A stretch of 64,000 nt of DNA from Spirochaetota bacterium (GTDB taxonomy: Bacteria; Spirochaetota; UBA4802; JAKQUI01), in contig JAKQUI010000036.1 in the NCBI GenBank assembly GCA_029562645.1, positions 158,546-222,545 on the forward strand, written 5' to 3'. Positions 24,989 to 31,711 of this stretch are shown piece after piece (position 1 is the stretch's first letter; every line of letters starts with the position of its first letter). The position numbers and the translations under genes were made by a program. The notes beneath the pieces are model-generated. The model did not search any database and was not told the DNA's origin. It saw nothing but the letters and a program-made list of their open reading frames with translations.

Positions 24989-25942
24989 ATGTTTCAAAAT
25001 AACGGGATAGGCGGGGGAGTAGCTACCCGCGCCGACACGGCCGCACCTGAACGGCCTTCCCGCTTATTTACTATTCAGGAAACGCAATCAGGAGCGTTAC
25101 ACATGAAAATCGAATCCCTCGCATCAACCGTCATCCACTATTCAGTACTGGAGAACCCGGAACTGTTCAAATACATCAACGAGCACAAGGGCGAGATGGC
25201 GGCCCTCGGATCGCTTTTTTACAATTTCGACACGCTCGCGGTGGTGTATTCGGCAGCGATCGAGCCTTACGGTAAACCACGCGAATATTTTGAAAAGAGA
25301 TTGCACGACTACCAGCATGCGTTTCAAGACGCGCTTGATGTGCAAACACACGATGGCGAGCGGTTTACATGCGACATCGAAGACGTATTGATATTCATCC
25401 GAAGATACATGCGATTGATTGAAGACCTCACGCCCGACGCAACCGGTATTGACCCCAGGCTTCTCACGGCCGAGGAAGAAATAAGACGATACGCGCGGCA
25501 CATAAACGAGCTACAAAAAATCATGCAGTCCATACCGGAAGCCCCCGTGGGCGTTGACGAGTGCGCACAACCGCCCGCCGTGCTCCGATGGCTGAAAGGC
25601 GACGATGTATTCGCCCGCCACATCAATCAACTTTTCGAGAAGGGCGTCACCGACACCACATGCGCCGATGTGCGCAGCGGGAAGAAAATCAATTTCATAT
25701 CCGCAAGTCCCTACGTCGATGCAATATGCCTCTATCACACATGGGAGAAAATGCGGCACATCTCGGGAATCAACCATCCATGGAGAAGAATTGCAGACAC
25801 GGCCACGCAAAACCTTTCACCTTTCGATATTGACCAGCTACGAAAGATAGCAAGCGACATGAAGCGCGCCGGGAAATTCGGCGAAGACCCCGAAGACACG
25901 GAGCACGAGAGAATTAAATTTTTTCGTGAAATTCTGAAATAA
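24989..25942 (+). CDS. Element-encoded hypothetical protein
   Basis: The product is 317 aa from ATG at 24989 (GAGGTGG just upstream); an alternative ATG at 25103 would remove a low-complexity N-terminus and leaves M-K-I-E-S-L-A-S-T-V as the start. The rest is helical and acidic with no signal peptide or TM helix. Segments such as Y-F-E-K-R-L-H-D-Y-Q-H-A-F-Q-D-A-L and W-E-K-M-R-H-I-S-G-I-N-H-P-W suggest a folded globular protein. I recognise no family. Immediately downstream are the three 11-bp repeats. Confidence 0.65.
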   Translation: MFQNNGIGGGVATRADTAAPERPSRLFTIQETQSGALHMKIESLASTVIHYSVLENPELFKYINEHKGEMAALGSLFYNFDTLAVVYSAAIEPYGKPREYFEKRLHDYQHAFQDALDVQTHDGERFTCDIEDVLIFIRRYMRLIEDLTPDATGIDPRLLTAEEEIRRYARHINELQKIMQSIPEAPVGVDECAQPPAVLRWLKGDDVFARHINQLFEKGVTDTTCADVRSGKKINFISASPYVDAICLYHTWEKMRHISGINHPWRRIADTATQNLSPFDIDQLRKIASDMKRAGKFGEDPEDTEHERIKFFREILK

Positions 25943-25951
25943 ATCACCAAA

Positions 25952-25984
25952 CGTCTACCGACCGTCTACCGACCGTCTATTGAC
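25952..25984 (+). repeat. Three tandem 11-bp direct repeats (iteron/operator-like)
   Basis: CGTCTACCGAC, CGTCTACCGAC and CGTCTATTGAC lie head to tail at 25952-25962, 25963-25973 and 25974-25984, in the 104-bp gap before the excisionase-like gene. The one-helical-turn period suggests a cooperative protein-binding site, an operator or replication iterons. Confidence 0.7.
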
Positions 25985-26046
25985 GGGTGCCGTATCATGG
26001 CGTAATTTTATTTCCGTTGAATACAAAATGACGGAGGTAAAACGAC

Positions 26047-26277
26047 ATGCAGAAAGCAACCATCCAAGGCGAACCAATCCCCAAGGTGAACAGCGCCGAG
26101 CTTCTCACCTATAAGGACCTTTCCAGGAGGTTGAAGCGCTCGCGCTTCTCGCTCACCCGAGACGTCCAGGCGAAGCGCATCCCTTTTATCCGCATCGGAT
26201 CGCAGATCCGTTTCGACCCGCAGGAAATCGACATGTGGCTGGCCTCGAACTCTCACCGCCCGAAGAGGTGCGCGTGA
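26047..26277 (+). CDS. Excisionase-like helix-turn-helix DNA-binding protein
   Basis: This 76-aa protein matches the HTH_17/excisionase (MerR-type winged helix) pattern: L-L-T-Y-K-D-L-S-R-R-L-K, then R-F-S-L-T-R-D-V-Q-A-K-R-I-P-F-I-R-I-G-S-Q-I-R-F-D-P-Q-E-I-D-M-W-L. It has an ACGGAGG ribosome-binding site. Such proteins bend DNA at attachment arms to direct excision or act as element regulators. The tandem repeats just upstream are a plausible autoregulatory site. Its stop overlaps the next start (TGATG). Confidence 0.85.
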   Translation: MQKATIQGEPIPKVNSAELLTYKDLSRRLKRSRFSLTRDVQAKRIPFIRIGSQIRFDPQEIDMWLASNSHRPKRCA

Positions 26278-26435
26278 TGACGGACAACCCGCATATTGCA
26301 TCGGCCGCCGCGTGGATGACGGCGCAGATGGACGCGATCGCTTACGGCGAGATATGCGTCCGGCTCGTCGTCCACGACGGGCGAATCAGGCGCGTCGAGC
26401 GCGAGCTCGTCGATAAGCTGGAAGCGAGAAATTAA
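26277..26435 (+). CDS. DUF2292-like small protein
   Basis: The 52-aa product starts at the ATG overlapping the previous TGA (MTDNPHIASAAAWMTAQMDA). The second half, I-A-Y-G-E-I-C-V-R-L-V-V-H-D-G-R-I-R-R-V-E-R-E, fits the DUF2292 (YezD-like) pattern of a Y-G-x-I motif followed by a V-x-D-G-R-I-V-x-V/I hairpin. The molecular function is unknown. A longer version starting at 26235 would overlap the HTH gene and is not favoured. Confidence 0.65.
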   Translation: MTDNPHIASAAAWMTAQMDAIAYGEICVRLVVHDGRIRRVERELVDKLEARN

Positions 26436-26449
26436 AAAAGGGGTACATC

Positions 26450-26788
26450 ATGGAAAGGGAACATTCACAACCAAGCAGAAAATACCTTGAGCTCGACCTC
26501 AGCCTCGCCGACCTGAGCATCGAAGAAGTGGAGGAATGGGAGGAAGAGAATAACCTGTGCGCCGTCGTGTATTCGAAGGAGCACGATTGCCACTACATTC
26601 ACCCCTTAATGTGTATGGATATGGCTGCAGACACACAGACCATATTGGTGATCACGAAAGCACACCTCGACAGCCTCGAGCACCTCATGCGCTCAGTCGC
26701 AGACCGGGACCCGCACCTCACCCTGAGCGAATTTTTATCCAACCGAACCGACTACCAGGAGGAATACGACCGGGCGGCACGCGACTAG
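26450..26788 (+). CDS. Acidic hypothetical protein ending at TAG, with in-frame continuation
   Basis: This 112-aa protein (begins MEREHSQPSRKYLELDLSLA) is strongly acidic with a W-E-E-E-N-N-L-C-A-V-V-Y segment. No family is recognised. The stop is TAG (26786-26788). The same frame continues A-S-F-D-K-L-M-E-R-M-R-E-L-A-Q to TAA at 26834-26836, an amphipathic helix that fits the style of the preceding D-Y-Q-E-E-Y-D-R-A-A-R-D. It may be a truncated or readthrough gene. See the amber-codon finding. Confidence 0.6.
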   Translation: MEREHSQPSRKYLELDLSLADLSIEEVEEWEEENNLCAVVYSKEHDCHYIHPLMCMDMAADTQTILVITKAHLDSLEHLMRSVADRDPHLTLSEFLSNRTDYQEEYDRAARD

Positions 26789-26837
26789 GCGTCATTCGAC
26801 AAGCTCATGGAACGTATGAGGGAACTGGCGCAGTAAC

Positions 26838-26903
26838 ATGGAAACACGGTACAAGGGCAGCCGCAGTCGCGAGCACACAATAAAAACGGAGGTATTACAA
26901 TGA
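26838..26903 (+). CDS. 21-aa possible coupled small ORF
   Basis: The frame (begins METRYKGSRSREHTIKTEVL) starts one base after the TAA of the readthrough frame. It overlaps the next gene by ATGA (26900-26903) and contains that gene's GGAGG ribosome-binding site. It is basic and has no motif. It may serve only to couple translation. Confidence 0.3.
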   Translation: METRYKGSRSREHTIKTEVLQ

Positions 26904-27175
26904 GTACAGTGCGTAGTGAAGATATTATCGCTTATGCCGTTGGCAACGACCCGCTTAATATGGAGCATGCGTGCAAAGATTGTTTTGAAACCACCGTGGA
27001 GCTTAAAGTCAAGCTTACCCGTGGCATGGTGGTCACGCGTGGCGACCTCCGAGACGGAGACTTACTATTTTGCGATGTGTGCGGCCATGAGGTGTCAGAA
27101 CGATATGGTTTCGCCAGGTCTTATTTACGGAGAGGCATCGCCGAACTTAATTCGCAACCAAGGAAGCAAGAGTAA
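26900..27175 (+). CDS. Zinc-ribbon-like protein with two CxxC pairs
   Basis: This 91-aa protein carries C-K-D-C (about residues 25-28) and C-D-V-C-G-H (about 53-58), a probable four-cysteine zinc site, followed by R-S-Y-L-R-R-G-I-A-E-L. The ribosome-binding site ACGGAGG is well placed. Small zinc ribbons in phages and elements are often transcription modulators, but there is no specific match. A 66-bp gap to the replication gene contains a CCCCGG/CCGGGG hairpin near 27197-27215. Confidence 0.65.
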   Translation: MSTVRSEDIIAYAVGNDPLNMEHACKDCFETTVELKVKLTRGMVVTRGDLRDGDLLFCDVCGHEVSERYGFARSYLRRGIAELNSQPRKQE

Positions 27176-27241
27176 TTATGTGGTAGAAACGAAAACCCCG
27201 GTTGGCGGCCGGGGCATCAAGCGAAAAGGAATTGAACACGC

Positions 27242-28249
27242 ATGGAACATACCAAGCAGCACGAAGAACGTCAAACGAAAAACGGGATACGACCCCAAAA
27301 AATTAACATCGGATTTCTCGAATGGACCGAGCTCGAAAACCAGAGCATACTTGTTAAAAAGGCATACGTCGACATCGCCGGTGGTTTTCTTGAAGACGGG
27401 ATAATTCTTTCGCAAATCATCTACTGGCACACACCGTCCCAAAAAAACCAGTGCCGCCTTGTTGTCTATCGCGACGGCCGGTTTTGGCTCGTGAAAAAAT
27501 ACTCCGACTGGTGGCGTGAGTGCCGCGTCAAAGAACGCACCGCCCGGCGAGCTTTGGGCAACCTCAAAAGCCGTGGCCTTATAGAATTCAAGGCAATGAA
27601 GTACGGGAAAACGCCGCAGTGTCACATCGCCTTGAACGTGGAAAAGACCGAAGAACTACTCCGAGAGCACTTCGCCAAGACGTCACGTAAAGACGACGAT
27701 ACGCCGAAAACAAGGGCCCGACGTGGCCAAATTGGCCAGATCGAAGCCGCCGACGTGGCCAAATTGGCCACTTCTTTACATACAATCACTTGTTTTAAGG
27801 AAACAGAAATTTGTAATGCGGATGGCCAAATCCGTGACAAAGTCCCGGATTGTGGCACCTCTTCCTTCCTGGCGGTGAATCGTGAACGCATGGGAGCGGC
27901 AATTAAGGAATTGCAAACCAACCCGGAAACGAGCTCGTACGTCAAGAGCAAGCTGGACGAAGCCCCCGAGATAGTGGCTTACTTTTTCAAAAAGTATTTC
28001 AAGCGCTATTGCCACGCACACCCGGCCGTCAAGCGGGAGGATTGGAGCAGCATAATTGAAAACCTCGTCACCTACACGGAATCATGGAATTACGAGGACT
28101 GTATCCAGCTTTATTTCTCGGATTCGAATCTTCGCACGAACCATAGAATTAACCACTTCGCAACCATTGGGATTCTTATCCATCGAGCGTTGGACGCGAA
28201 TAAAATTGATACCGGCAACGGCTCTTTGGCAGGGGGGTGCGCGTCATGA
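27242..28249 (+). CDS. Replication-initiator-like protein (phage O / DnaD-type)
   Basis: This 335-aa protein has an N-terminal winged-helix region (about residues 20-135: A-Y-V-D-I-A-G-G-F-L-E-D-G-I-I-L-S-Q-I-I-Y-W and R-T-A-R-R-A-L-G-N-L-K-S-R-G-L-I-E-F). A low-complexity hinge (about 140-215) and a C-terminal helical region (about 220-325) follow. This N-HTH, linker, C-terminal interaction layout is that of phage replication initiators or replisome organisers that load helicase. Its DNA contains two copies of a 20-bp repeat with a 15-bp palindrome at 27719-27770 followed by AT-rich sequence, as lambda O contains ori. The stop overlaps the next ATG. Confidence 0.7.
   Translation: MEHTKQHEERQTKNGIRPQKINIGFLEWTELENQSILVKKAYVDIAGGFLEDGIILSQIIYWHTPSQKNQCRLVVYRDGRFWLVKKYSDWWRECRVKERTARRALGNLKSRGLIEFKAMKYGKTPQCHIALNVEKTEELLREHFAKTSRKDDDTPKTRARRGQIGQIEAADVAKLATSLHTITCFKETEICNADGQIRDKVPDCGTSSFLAVNRERMGAAIKELQTNPETSSYVKSKLDEAPEIVAYFFKKYFKRYCHAHPAVKREDWSSIIENLVTYTESWNYEDCIQLYFSDSNLRTNHRINHFATIGILIHRALDANKIDTGNGSLAGGCAS
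27719..27831. other. Candidate replication origin inside the initiator gene
   Basis: CGACGTGGCCAAATTGGCCA occurs at 27719-27738 and again at 27751-27770, 32 bp apart (three helical turns). Its core TGGCCAAATTGGCCA is palindromic. A partial third copy, TGGCCAAAT, is at 27823-27831. Between 27771 and 27820 the DNA turns AT-rich. The two full copies are read in different codon frames (R-G-Q-I-G-Q versus A-D-V-A-K-L-A), so the repetition is conserved as DNA, not as protein. Confidence 0.6.
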
Positions 28250-28632
28250 TTGCTATGCTACAAATCGGCATGAGCGCCACACGCACGTTTGAGCTCGGCA
28301 CGGACCTGACGGACTTCGACGCACAAAACAAGTACGTGTGCCGCTCGTGGCTCAAAAACCTGAATTTCCGCACGGGCGAGGAAATGACGGTAACGTTTTA
28401 CGAGGGCAACGAGGTCATCGAGCGCCTGACGCTCCGTCGCTCGTCGAGCTCGGGGCGCACCGTCTACACGTCGAAAAACGACACCGGCGGCCTCTATTGC
28501 TGGGCGACGCTCACGGCCGGGCTGGGCTCGTCATGGGGCTTCACGGCCGGGCTGTACGCGCGCCGGAAGAAACGGCCTTTTGCGCGGGACGAGGCGCGCC
28601 GGCCGCGGGACATCCAGCCTTCGCTGTGGTGA
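28246..28632 (+). CDS. Element-encoded hypothetical protein
   Basis: This 128-aa protein starts at the ATG overlapping the initiator stop (GTCATGA). A GTG at 28237 is an alternative. Middle segments such as R-T-G-E-E-M-T-V-T-F-Y-E-G-N-E-V-I-E-R-L-T-L-R-R suggest a beta-rich domain, and the C-terminus is very basic (A-R-R-K-K-R-P-F-A-R-D-E-A-R-R-P-R-D). Position after the initiator suggests a DNA- or replication-linked role, but no family is recognised. Confidence 0.6.
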   Translation: MIAMLQIGMSATRTFELGTDLTDFDAQNKYVCRSWLKNLNFRTGEEMTVTFYEGNEVIERLTLRRSSSSGRTVYTSKNDTGGLYCWATLTAGLGSSWGFTAGLYARRKKRPFARDEARRPRDIQPSLW

Positions 28633-28639
28633 TACGCCG

Positions 28640-29512
28640 ATGGTTTTCGAGATCGAGCGGAAGAAGGGGGAGTGGCTGGATGAGAATTTTCCGCATGGAG
28701 CGAAGGAAGGTGAAGGGTTTGGCCGCCATAAGTTACCTGATGGGAAACTTATGATGCCCGCCGCCCCGAAGGAGTCCTCCCGCGCCAGACTCATCATGGC
28801 TCAGTGGGCGATTGGCGACTGGCTGGTCGACGGGAAAAGCCATTATGGCGATGGGCTGTATGAGCGGGCGGCGGGGATACTGAATGTTGAAATAAGTTCG
28901 TTACGAACGATCAAAAGTGTCACCGAAAAATATGAAATGTTGTTACGTAACAACAATCTATCTTGGAATCACCACAAAGAATTATCAGCAATCAAGAAAG
29001 TCTCGAAATCGAAATCCGGGAAGATGTCGTGGGGCGAGGATCACGACATGGGAAAGGCGCAAGAGCTTCTCGCGCGCGCAGAAATTATGTCAGATGGAGC
29101 GTGTGGCAACATGGGACGAGGATTTTCTCAACTCCAAACGAACATGCTGGTTTATGCGTTCGAATTAAACCAGCATGGTTTTACGATATTCTCGCAAGCC
29201 GACGTATTGGTCGACATTATGGGCGTTCCGCGATCAAGATATTATTGTGGGCACCACGCCACAACATCTAAAAGCAAACGAAATTCACTGAGTAGGTCCT
29301 TGGTGCGGTTAATTAAGCGTGGTCTGATTGAGTACAAACGGGGAACATCGAAGAATACACGCAACGTGAGGGGCTACGGCCTGACGCATGACGGGATGAT
29401 CGCGGCCCAACGGGTGGCTAATGGTTGGCAAGGTTCCCACAGTGGAACCTTGCCAACCGTTAAAACGGAAAGTGACCGGGATGGCTCTAACGCACCCGCG
29501 AGGGTCTGGTAG
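28640..29512 (+). CDS. DUF3102-like N-terminus fused to a winged-helix C-terminus
   Basis: The start is set at 28640 (product begins MVFEIERKKGEWLDENFPHG), 7 bp after the previous stop. The product is 290 aa. Residues 50-150 (Q-W-A-I-G-D-W-L-V-D-G, then Y-E-R-A-A-G-I-L-N-V-E-I-S-S-L-R and L-S-W-N-H-H-K-E-L-S-A-I) have the look of phage DUF3102-type regulators. Residues 170-265 (Q-A-D-V-L-V-D-I-M-G-V-P-R-S-R-Y-Y, S-L-S-R-S-L-V-R-L-I-K-R-G-L-I-E-Y) form a winged helix. The stop is TAG (29510-29512), with a short in-frame continuation K-W-D-C-F-Q-D-I-P-S-G-S to TGA. A perfect 15-bp hairpin lies in its last codons (29423-29458). Confidence 0.6.
   Translation: MVFEIERKKGEWLDENFPHGAKEGEGFGRHKLPDGKLMMPAAPKESSRARLIMAQWAIGDWLVDGKSHYGDGLYERAAGILNVEISSLRTIKSVTEKYEMLLRNNNLSWNHHKELSAIKKVSKSKSGKMSWGEDHDMGKAQELLARAEIMSDGACGNMGRGFSQLQTNMLVYAFELNQHGFTIFSQADVLVDIMGVPRSRYYCGHHATTSKSKRNSLSRSLVRLIKRGLIEYKRGTSKNTRNVRGYGLTHDGMIAAQRVANGWQGSHSGTLPTVKTESDRDGSNAPARVW
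29421..29460. repeat. Strong hairpin (15-bp perfect inverted repeat)
   Basis: GGTTGGCAAGGTTCC (29423-29437) and GGAACCTTGCCAACC (29444-29458) are perfect inverted repeats around a 6-nt loop. The stem extends two more pairs in RNA through a U-G wobble and an A-U. There is no T-run after it, so it is not a standard terminator. It could be an RNA element or a single-strand initiation or operator site. Confidence 0.8.
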
Positions 29513-29915
29513 AAGTGGGACTGCTTCCAGGACATTCCCTCGGGAAGTTGACGCATTCCAGCGCGGGAAGCCGTCGGATCAGAAACGCCTTTCAGCAGCT
29601 CTCCGATCTTCGCCTCTGCGTCCAGCAGCGCTCCCGCGAGGTCCTGCAGCGGATCTCATCACCGAGCTGTATGTGGCGCGGGAAAAGCTGTCAACAAGAG
29701 CATGGAATAAACATAGCGATGGGACAAATGTCCCATCGCGTACCTGGGACAGTTATTGCACCGACATTGGCATAGAAAAGCGCACGGCCAACCGCTGGCT
29801 GGCACAGTATTTCGGCGGGACCGTGCTTGCCACGCCGAGCACAGGCACACGCGGACATAACATCGATTGTGAGATTGCAGCGCGTTTTTTCATGCGACAT
29901 AATAAAAAAACTTGA
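29481..29915 (+). CDS. DUF3102-like phage-type protein, start uncertain
   Basis: The frame can start at 29481 and overlaps the upstream gene by 32 bp. The first 60 residues are R/P/S-rich and may not be translated. Coding character is clear only from about 29660, where L-I-T-E-L-Y-V-A-R-E-K-L is followed by W-D-S-Y-C-T-D-I-G-I-E-K-R-T-A-N-R-W-L-A-Q-Y-F. This is the pattern of phage proteins in which an aromatic-rich segment precedes a short HTH (x-x-W-x-x-Y-x-x-x-x-G-I-s-x-R-T-A-x-R-x-L). A 24-bp perfect palindrome lies inside at 29716-29739. Stop TGA at 29913-29915 overlaps a TTGACA. Confidence 0.5.
   Translation: MALTHPRGSGRSGTASRTFPREVDAFQRGKPSDQKRLSAALRSSPLRPAALPRGPAADLITELYVAREKLSTRAWNKHSDGTNVPSRTWDSYCTDIGIEKRTANRWLAQYFGGTVLATPSTGTRGHNIDCEIAARFFMRHNKKT
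29716..29739. repeat. 24-bp perfect palindrome
   Basis: GCGATGGGACA and TGTCCCATCGC are perfect inverted 11-mers separated by AA. This is about 280 bp downstream of the 15-bp hairpin, and both lie in the poorly coding stretch 29420-29740. It is suitable as a dimeric repressor operator or an RNA hairpin. Confidence 0.75.
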
Positions 29916-29942
29916 CAAATACACGCATGTTTAGCTTACTAT
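29912..29942 (+). promoter_or_regulatory. Candidate promoter for the right-hand gene block
   Basis: TTGACA (29912-29917) is followed, after a long 19-bp spacer, by TACTAT (29937-29942) at the start of a 171-bp AT-rich, gene-free gap before the ribbon-helix-helix gene at 30087. The position is sensible but the spacing is not ideal. Confidence 0.35.
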
Positions 29943-30086
29943 TGATTAGTGACTACGTTTTCACGCCAACCATAATTGATTAACACCTTCTGACTCTGCG
30001 CGCGCCGCAACACGGGGAGCACCGGCACCCGGGGCACCACGAGCCGGCCGCCAGCGTCCGGGCATCACAACAAAGAGAGGTCAATC

Positions 30087-30236
30087 ATGCTGAAAGACGA
30101 CTTCGTAATGATACGCCTTCCCAAGGAAACGAAGCGGCAATTCCAAGACGTCATGGCGCAGCGCGGCGTCAACCCGGCGGACGCGCTGCGGAAATTCATC
30201 ACCGACGTCATACGCAAAAACGGGGGCACGGCATGA
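30087..30236 (+). CDS. Ribbon-helix-helix-like small DNA-binding protein (49 aa)
   Basis: The product starts MLKDDFVMIRLPKETKRQFQ and continues D-V-M-A-Q-R-G-V-N-P-A-D-A-L-R-K-F-I-T-D-V-I-R-K. A beta strand (F-V-M-I-R-L-P) followed by two helices is the CopG/Arc-type ribbon-helix-helix layout. It has an AGAGAGG ribosome-binding site and overlaps the next gene by ATGA. As first gene of the right-hand block after a promoter-like gap, it may be its regulator. No toxin-like partner is evident. Confidence 0.65.
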   Translation: MLKDDFVMIRLPKETKRQFQDVMAQRGVNPADALRKFITDVIRKNGGTA

Positions 30237-30952
30237 GCGAAAAGGAAACCAGAATCGACGTGGAAAGCGGACACACCGCGCGCTTCATGGAGTTGTCCCG
30301 GCATTTTTCCGAGATCCACAAGCGCGCGGAAAAGCTCGAACAGGAGGGCTTCACGCTTCAAAACAAGCGGGACGCACTCCAAGTAAAGCTGAAGGCCGCC
30401 ATCATCGACGACGCGATCAACAACACGAACAAATCAGAAGCGCTGACGATGGAGCTCTACAAGCTCGACGCAAAGATCAAGATCACCGGCGAGCAACACA
30501 AGTTACTCGCGCGCCGTCGCGACGACGCAGACTTTCAAGCGATGATGCGGTCCTCCGCGGGGGTTTCTGACATCGCGCGCTCAGTCATCAATGAAAACAA
30601 GGCGGCCATTGCTGAGCTTCGCGCACGGTACGAAACCGAAAAGGCCGAGCTAACCACGATGAAAATCGCCTATCTCGAAAAAGTCCATAATATCGGCCGG
30701 CTTGTCGATTACGGCGAAATGCTTGTTGAAGAATCGCGCGACGCGCTCCCGTATTCCGGGCTTGCCGTCCAGGTTGACGACTTCGTGGCAAGCGACATCG
30801 ACCACCGCCACTGGCGAGGATCAATTTACGATGGAATTACCCCCGAAGTGATAACCGAAACATTCAAAGGTCCTGCCGCGAAATCGTTCAGAAAAACCGT
30901 GGGCCGCGACTTGCCGCTACTGCACCTGAGTTCAATTCAACAAGGAGAGTGA
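30233..30952 (+). CDS. Coiled-coil hypothetical protein
   Basis: This 239-aa protein has residues 15-165 mainly long charged helices (H-F-S-E-I-H-K-R-A-E-K-L-E-Q-E-G and K-A-A-I-A-E-L-R-A-R-Y-E-T-E-K-A-E-L), followed by a globular C-terminal 70 residues (D-H-R-H-W-R-G-S-I-Y-D-G-I-T-P). No family is recognised. A structural or scaffold-like role is possible from the coiled coil but unproven. It is translationally coupled to the RHH gene upstream. Confidence 0.6.
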   Translation: MSEKETRIDVESGHTARFMELSRHFSEIHKRAEKLEQEGFTLQNKRDALQVKLKAAIIDDAINNTNKSEALTMELYKLDAKIKITGEQHKLLARRRDDADFQAMMRSSAGVSDIARSVINENKAAIAELRARYETEKAELTTMKIAYLEKVHNIGRLVDYGEMLVEESRDALPYSGLAVQVDDFVASDIDHRHWRGSIYDGITPEVITETFKGPAAKSFRKTVGRDLPLLHLSSIQQGE

Positions 30953-30956
30953 CATC

Positions 30957-31253
30957 ATGGAAGACCTTAAGGAATTAATTCGACAGCGCGACGCCATTAA
31001 CGGCGCCATCGCCAAAAACATGCTCGAGGCCCAGGGCGGCACCGTTCCCGTGGACCATGACATGTTTCGCGACGAGGTGCGAAAAAATCTGTCCTTGAAG
31101 ACGATGGCGTTTGTCGGCGAGGCGGCGAAGCTTAAAGAGCGCATCGCCACCATCGCCGCCATCCCGAAGGCCCAGCTCGACTATCCCACTATGGTGGAGC
31201 GTCACCGGGCCGAAAAGCGACTCGCCGAGATCGAGCGCGAGGCGACAGTTTGA
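30957..31253 (+). CDS. Helical hypothetical protein
   Basis: This 98-aa protein (begins MEDLKELIRQRDAINGAIAK) is a mostly helical, charged protein 4 bp after the preceding stop, with ribosome-binding site AAGGAGAG. Repeated hydrophobic heptads suggest a coiled coil. The stop TGA overlaps the TTG start of the next small gene. The function is unknown. Confidence 0.6.
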   Translation: MEDLKELIRQRDAINGAIAKNMLEAQGGTVPVDHDMFRDEVRKNLSLKTMAFVGEAAKLKERIATIAAIPKAQLDYPTMVERHRAEKRLAEIEREATV

Positions 31254-31375
31254 ACACGATCATCGAGACGGTCCGAGCGTATTTCGCCGACCTCGCCCTC
31301 GACCGTGACATCGCGCGGCTCGAGCGGCGCATCCGGCGGCTCGAGGATGAACTGCGCGCCCGCGGGAACCTTTAA
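31250..31375 (+). CDS. 41-aa coiled-coil peptide, TTG start
   Basis: The frame begins at TTG overlapping the previous TGA (TTGA) and encodes N-T-I-I-E-T-V-R-A-Y-F-A-D-L-A-L, then R-D-I-A-R-L-E-R-R-I-R-R-L-E-D-E-L and a short tail. The heptad pattern is regular. The overlap mimics the ATGA couplings seen in the rest of the element, which supports it as a real gene despite its size and start codon. Confidence 0.45.
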   Translation: MNTIIETVRAYFADLALDRDIARLERRIRRLEDELRARGNL

Positions 31376-31408
31376 CAGCGGGGCGCTGCTAACACGGTAA
31401 AAAGCAGA

Positions 31409-31711
31409 GTGGCGAAATCTTCATCTTCCTGGAAAAAGGGACAAAGCGGAAACCCGAAAGGGCGACCGCGCACCGGCTTTTCGATGGCCGAGCTCCTTTA
31501 CCGGCGACTGGACACCAAGCACGGCGGCCGAACGAAAAAGCAGGTCGTCGTCGACAACCTCATCGCGCTCGCAATCGAGAAGGACCTGCGCGCGATTCGG
31601 ATTCTCTTCGAGGTCCTTCTCAGGACATACGAGTTTGACAAGCGGAACGAGATCGAGGAGCGCATCGAGGCCCTCGAGAAGACGATGGAGGGGCAATGTC
31701 AAAAAGGTTGA
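31409..31711 (+). CDS. DUF5681-domain protein
   Basis: This 100-aa protein (GTG start) begins with the DUF5681 signature W-K-K-G-Q-S-G-N-P-K-G-R-P-R and a helical C-terminus (R-N-E-I-E-E-R-I-E-A-L-E-K-T-M-E). This domain occurs in phages and mobile elements, frequently next to packaging genes, and is suspected to bind DNA. No large terminase follows here. The end overlaps the next gene by 16 bp. Confidence 0.75.
   Translation: MAKSSSSWKKGQSGNPKGRPRTGFSMAELLYRRLDTKHGGRTKKQVVVDNLIALAIEKDLRAIRILFEVLLRTYEFDKRNEIEERIEALEKTMEGQCQKG

Noticed and set aside
25952..25984. A CRISPR-like array
   Set aside because: The units are 11 bp, directly tandem with no spacers, so they are iterons or operator repeats.
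27197..27215. CCCCGG/CCGGGG hairpin before the initiator gene as a terminator
   Set aside because: The stem is only 6 bp and no T-run follows; transcription of the downstream gene would need to cross it.
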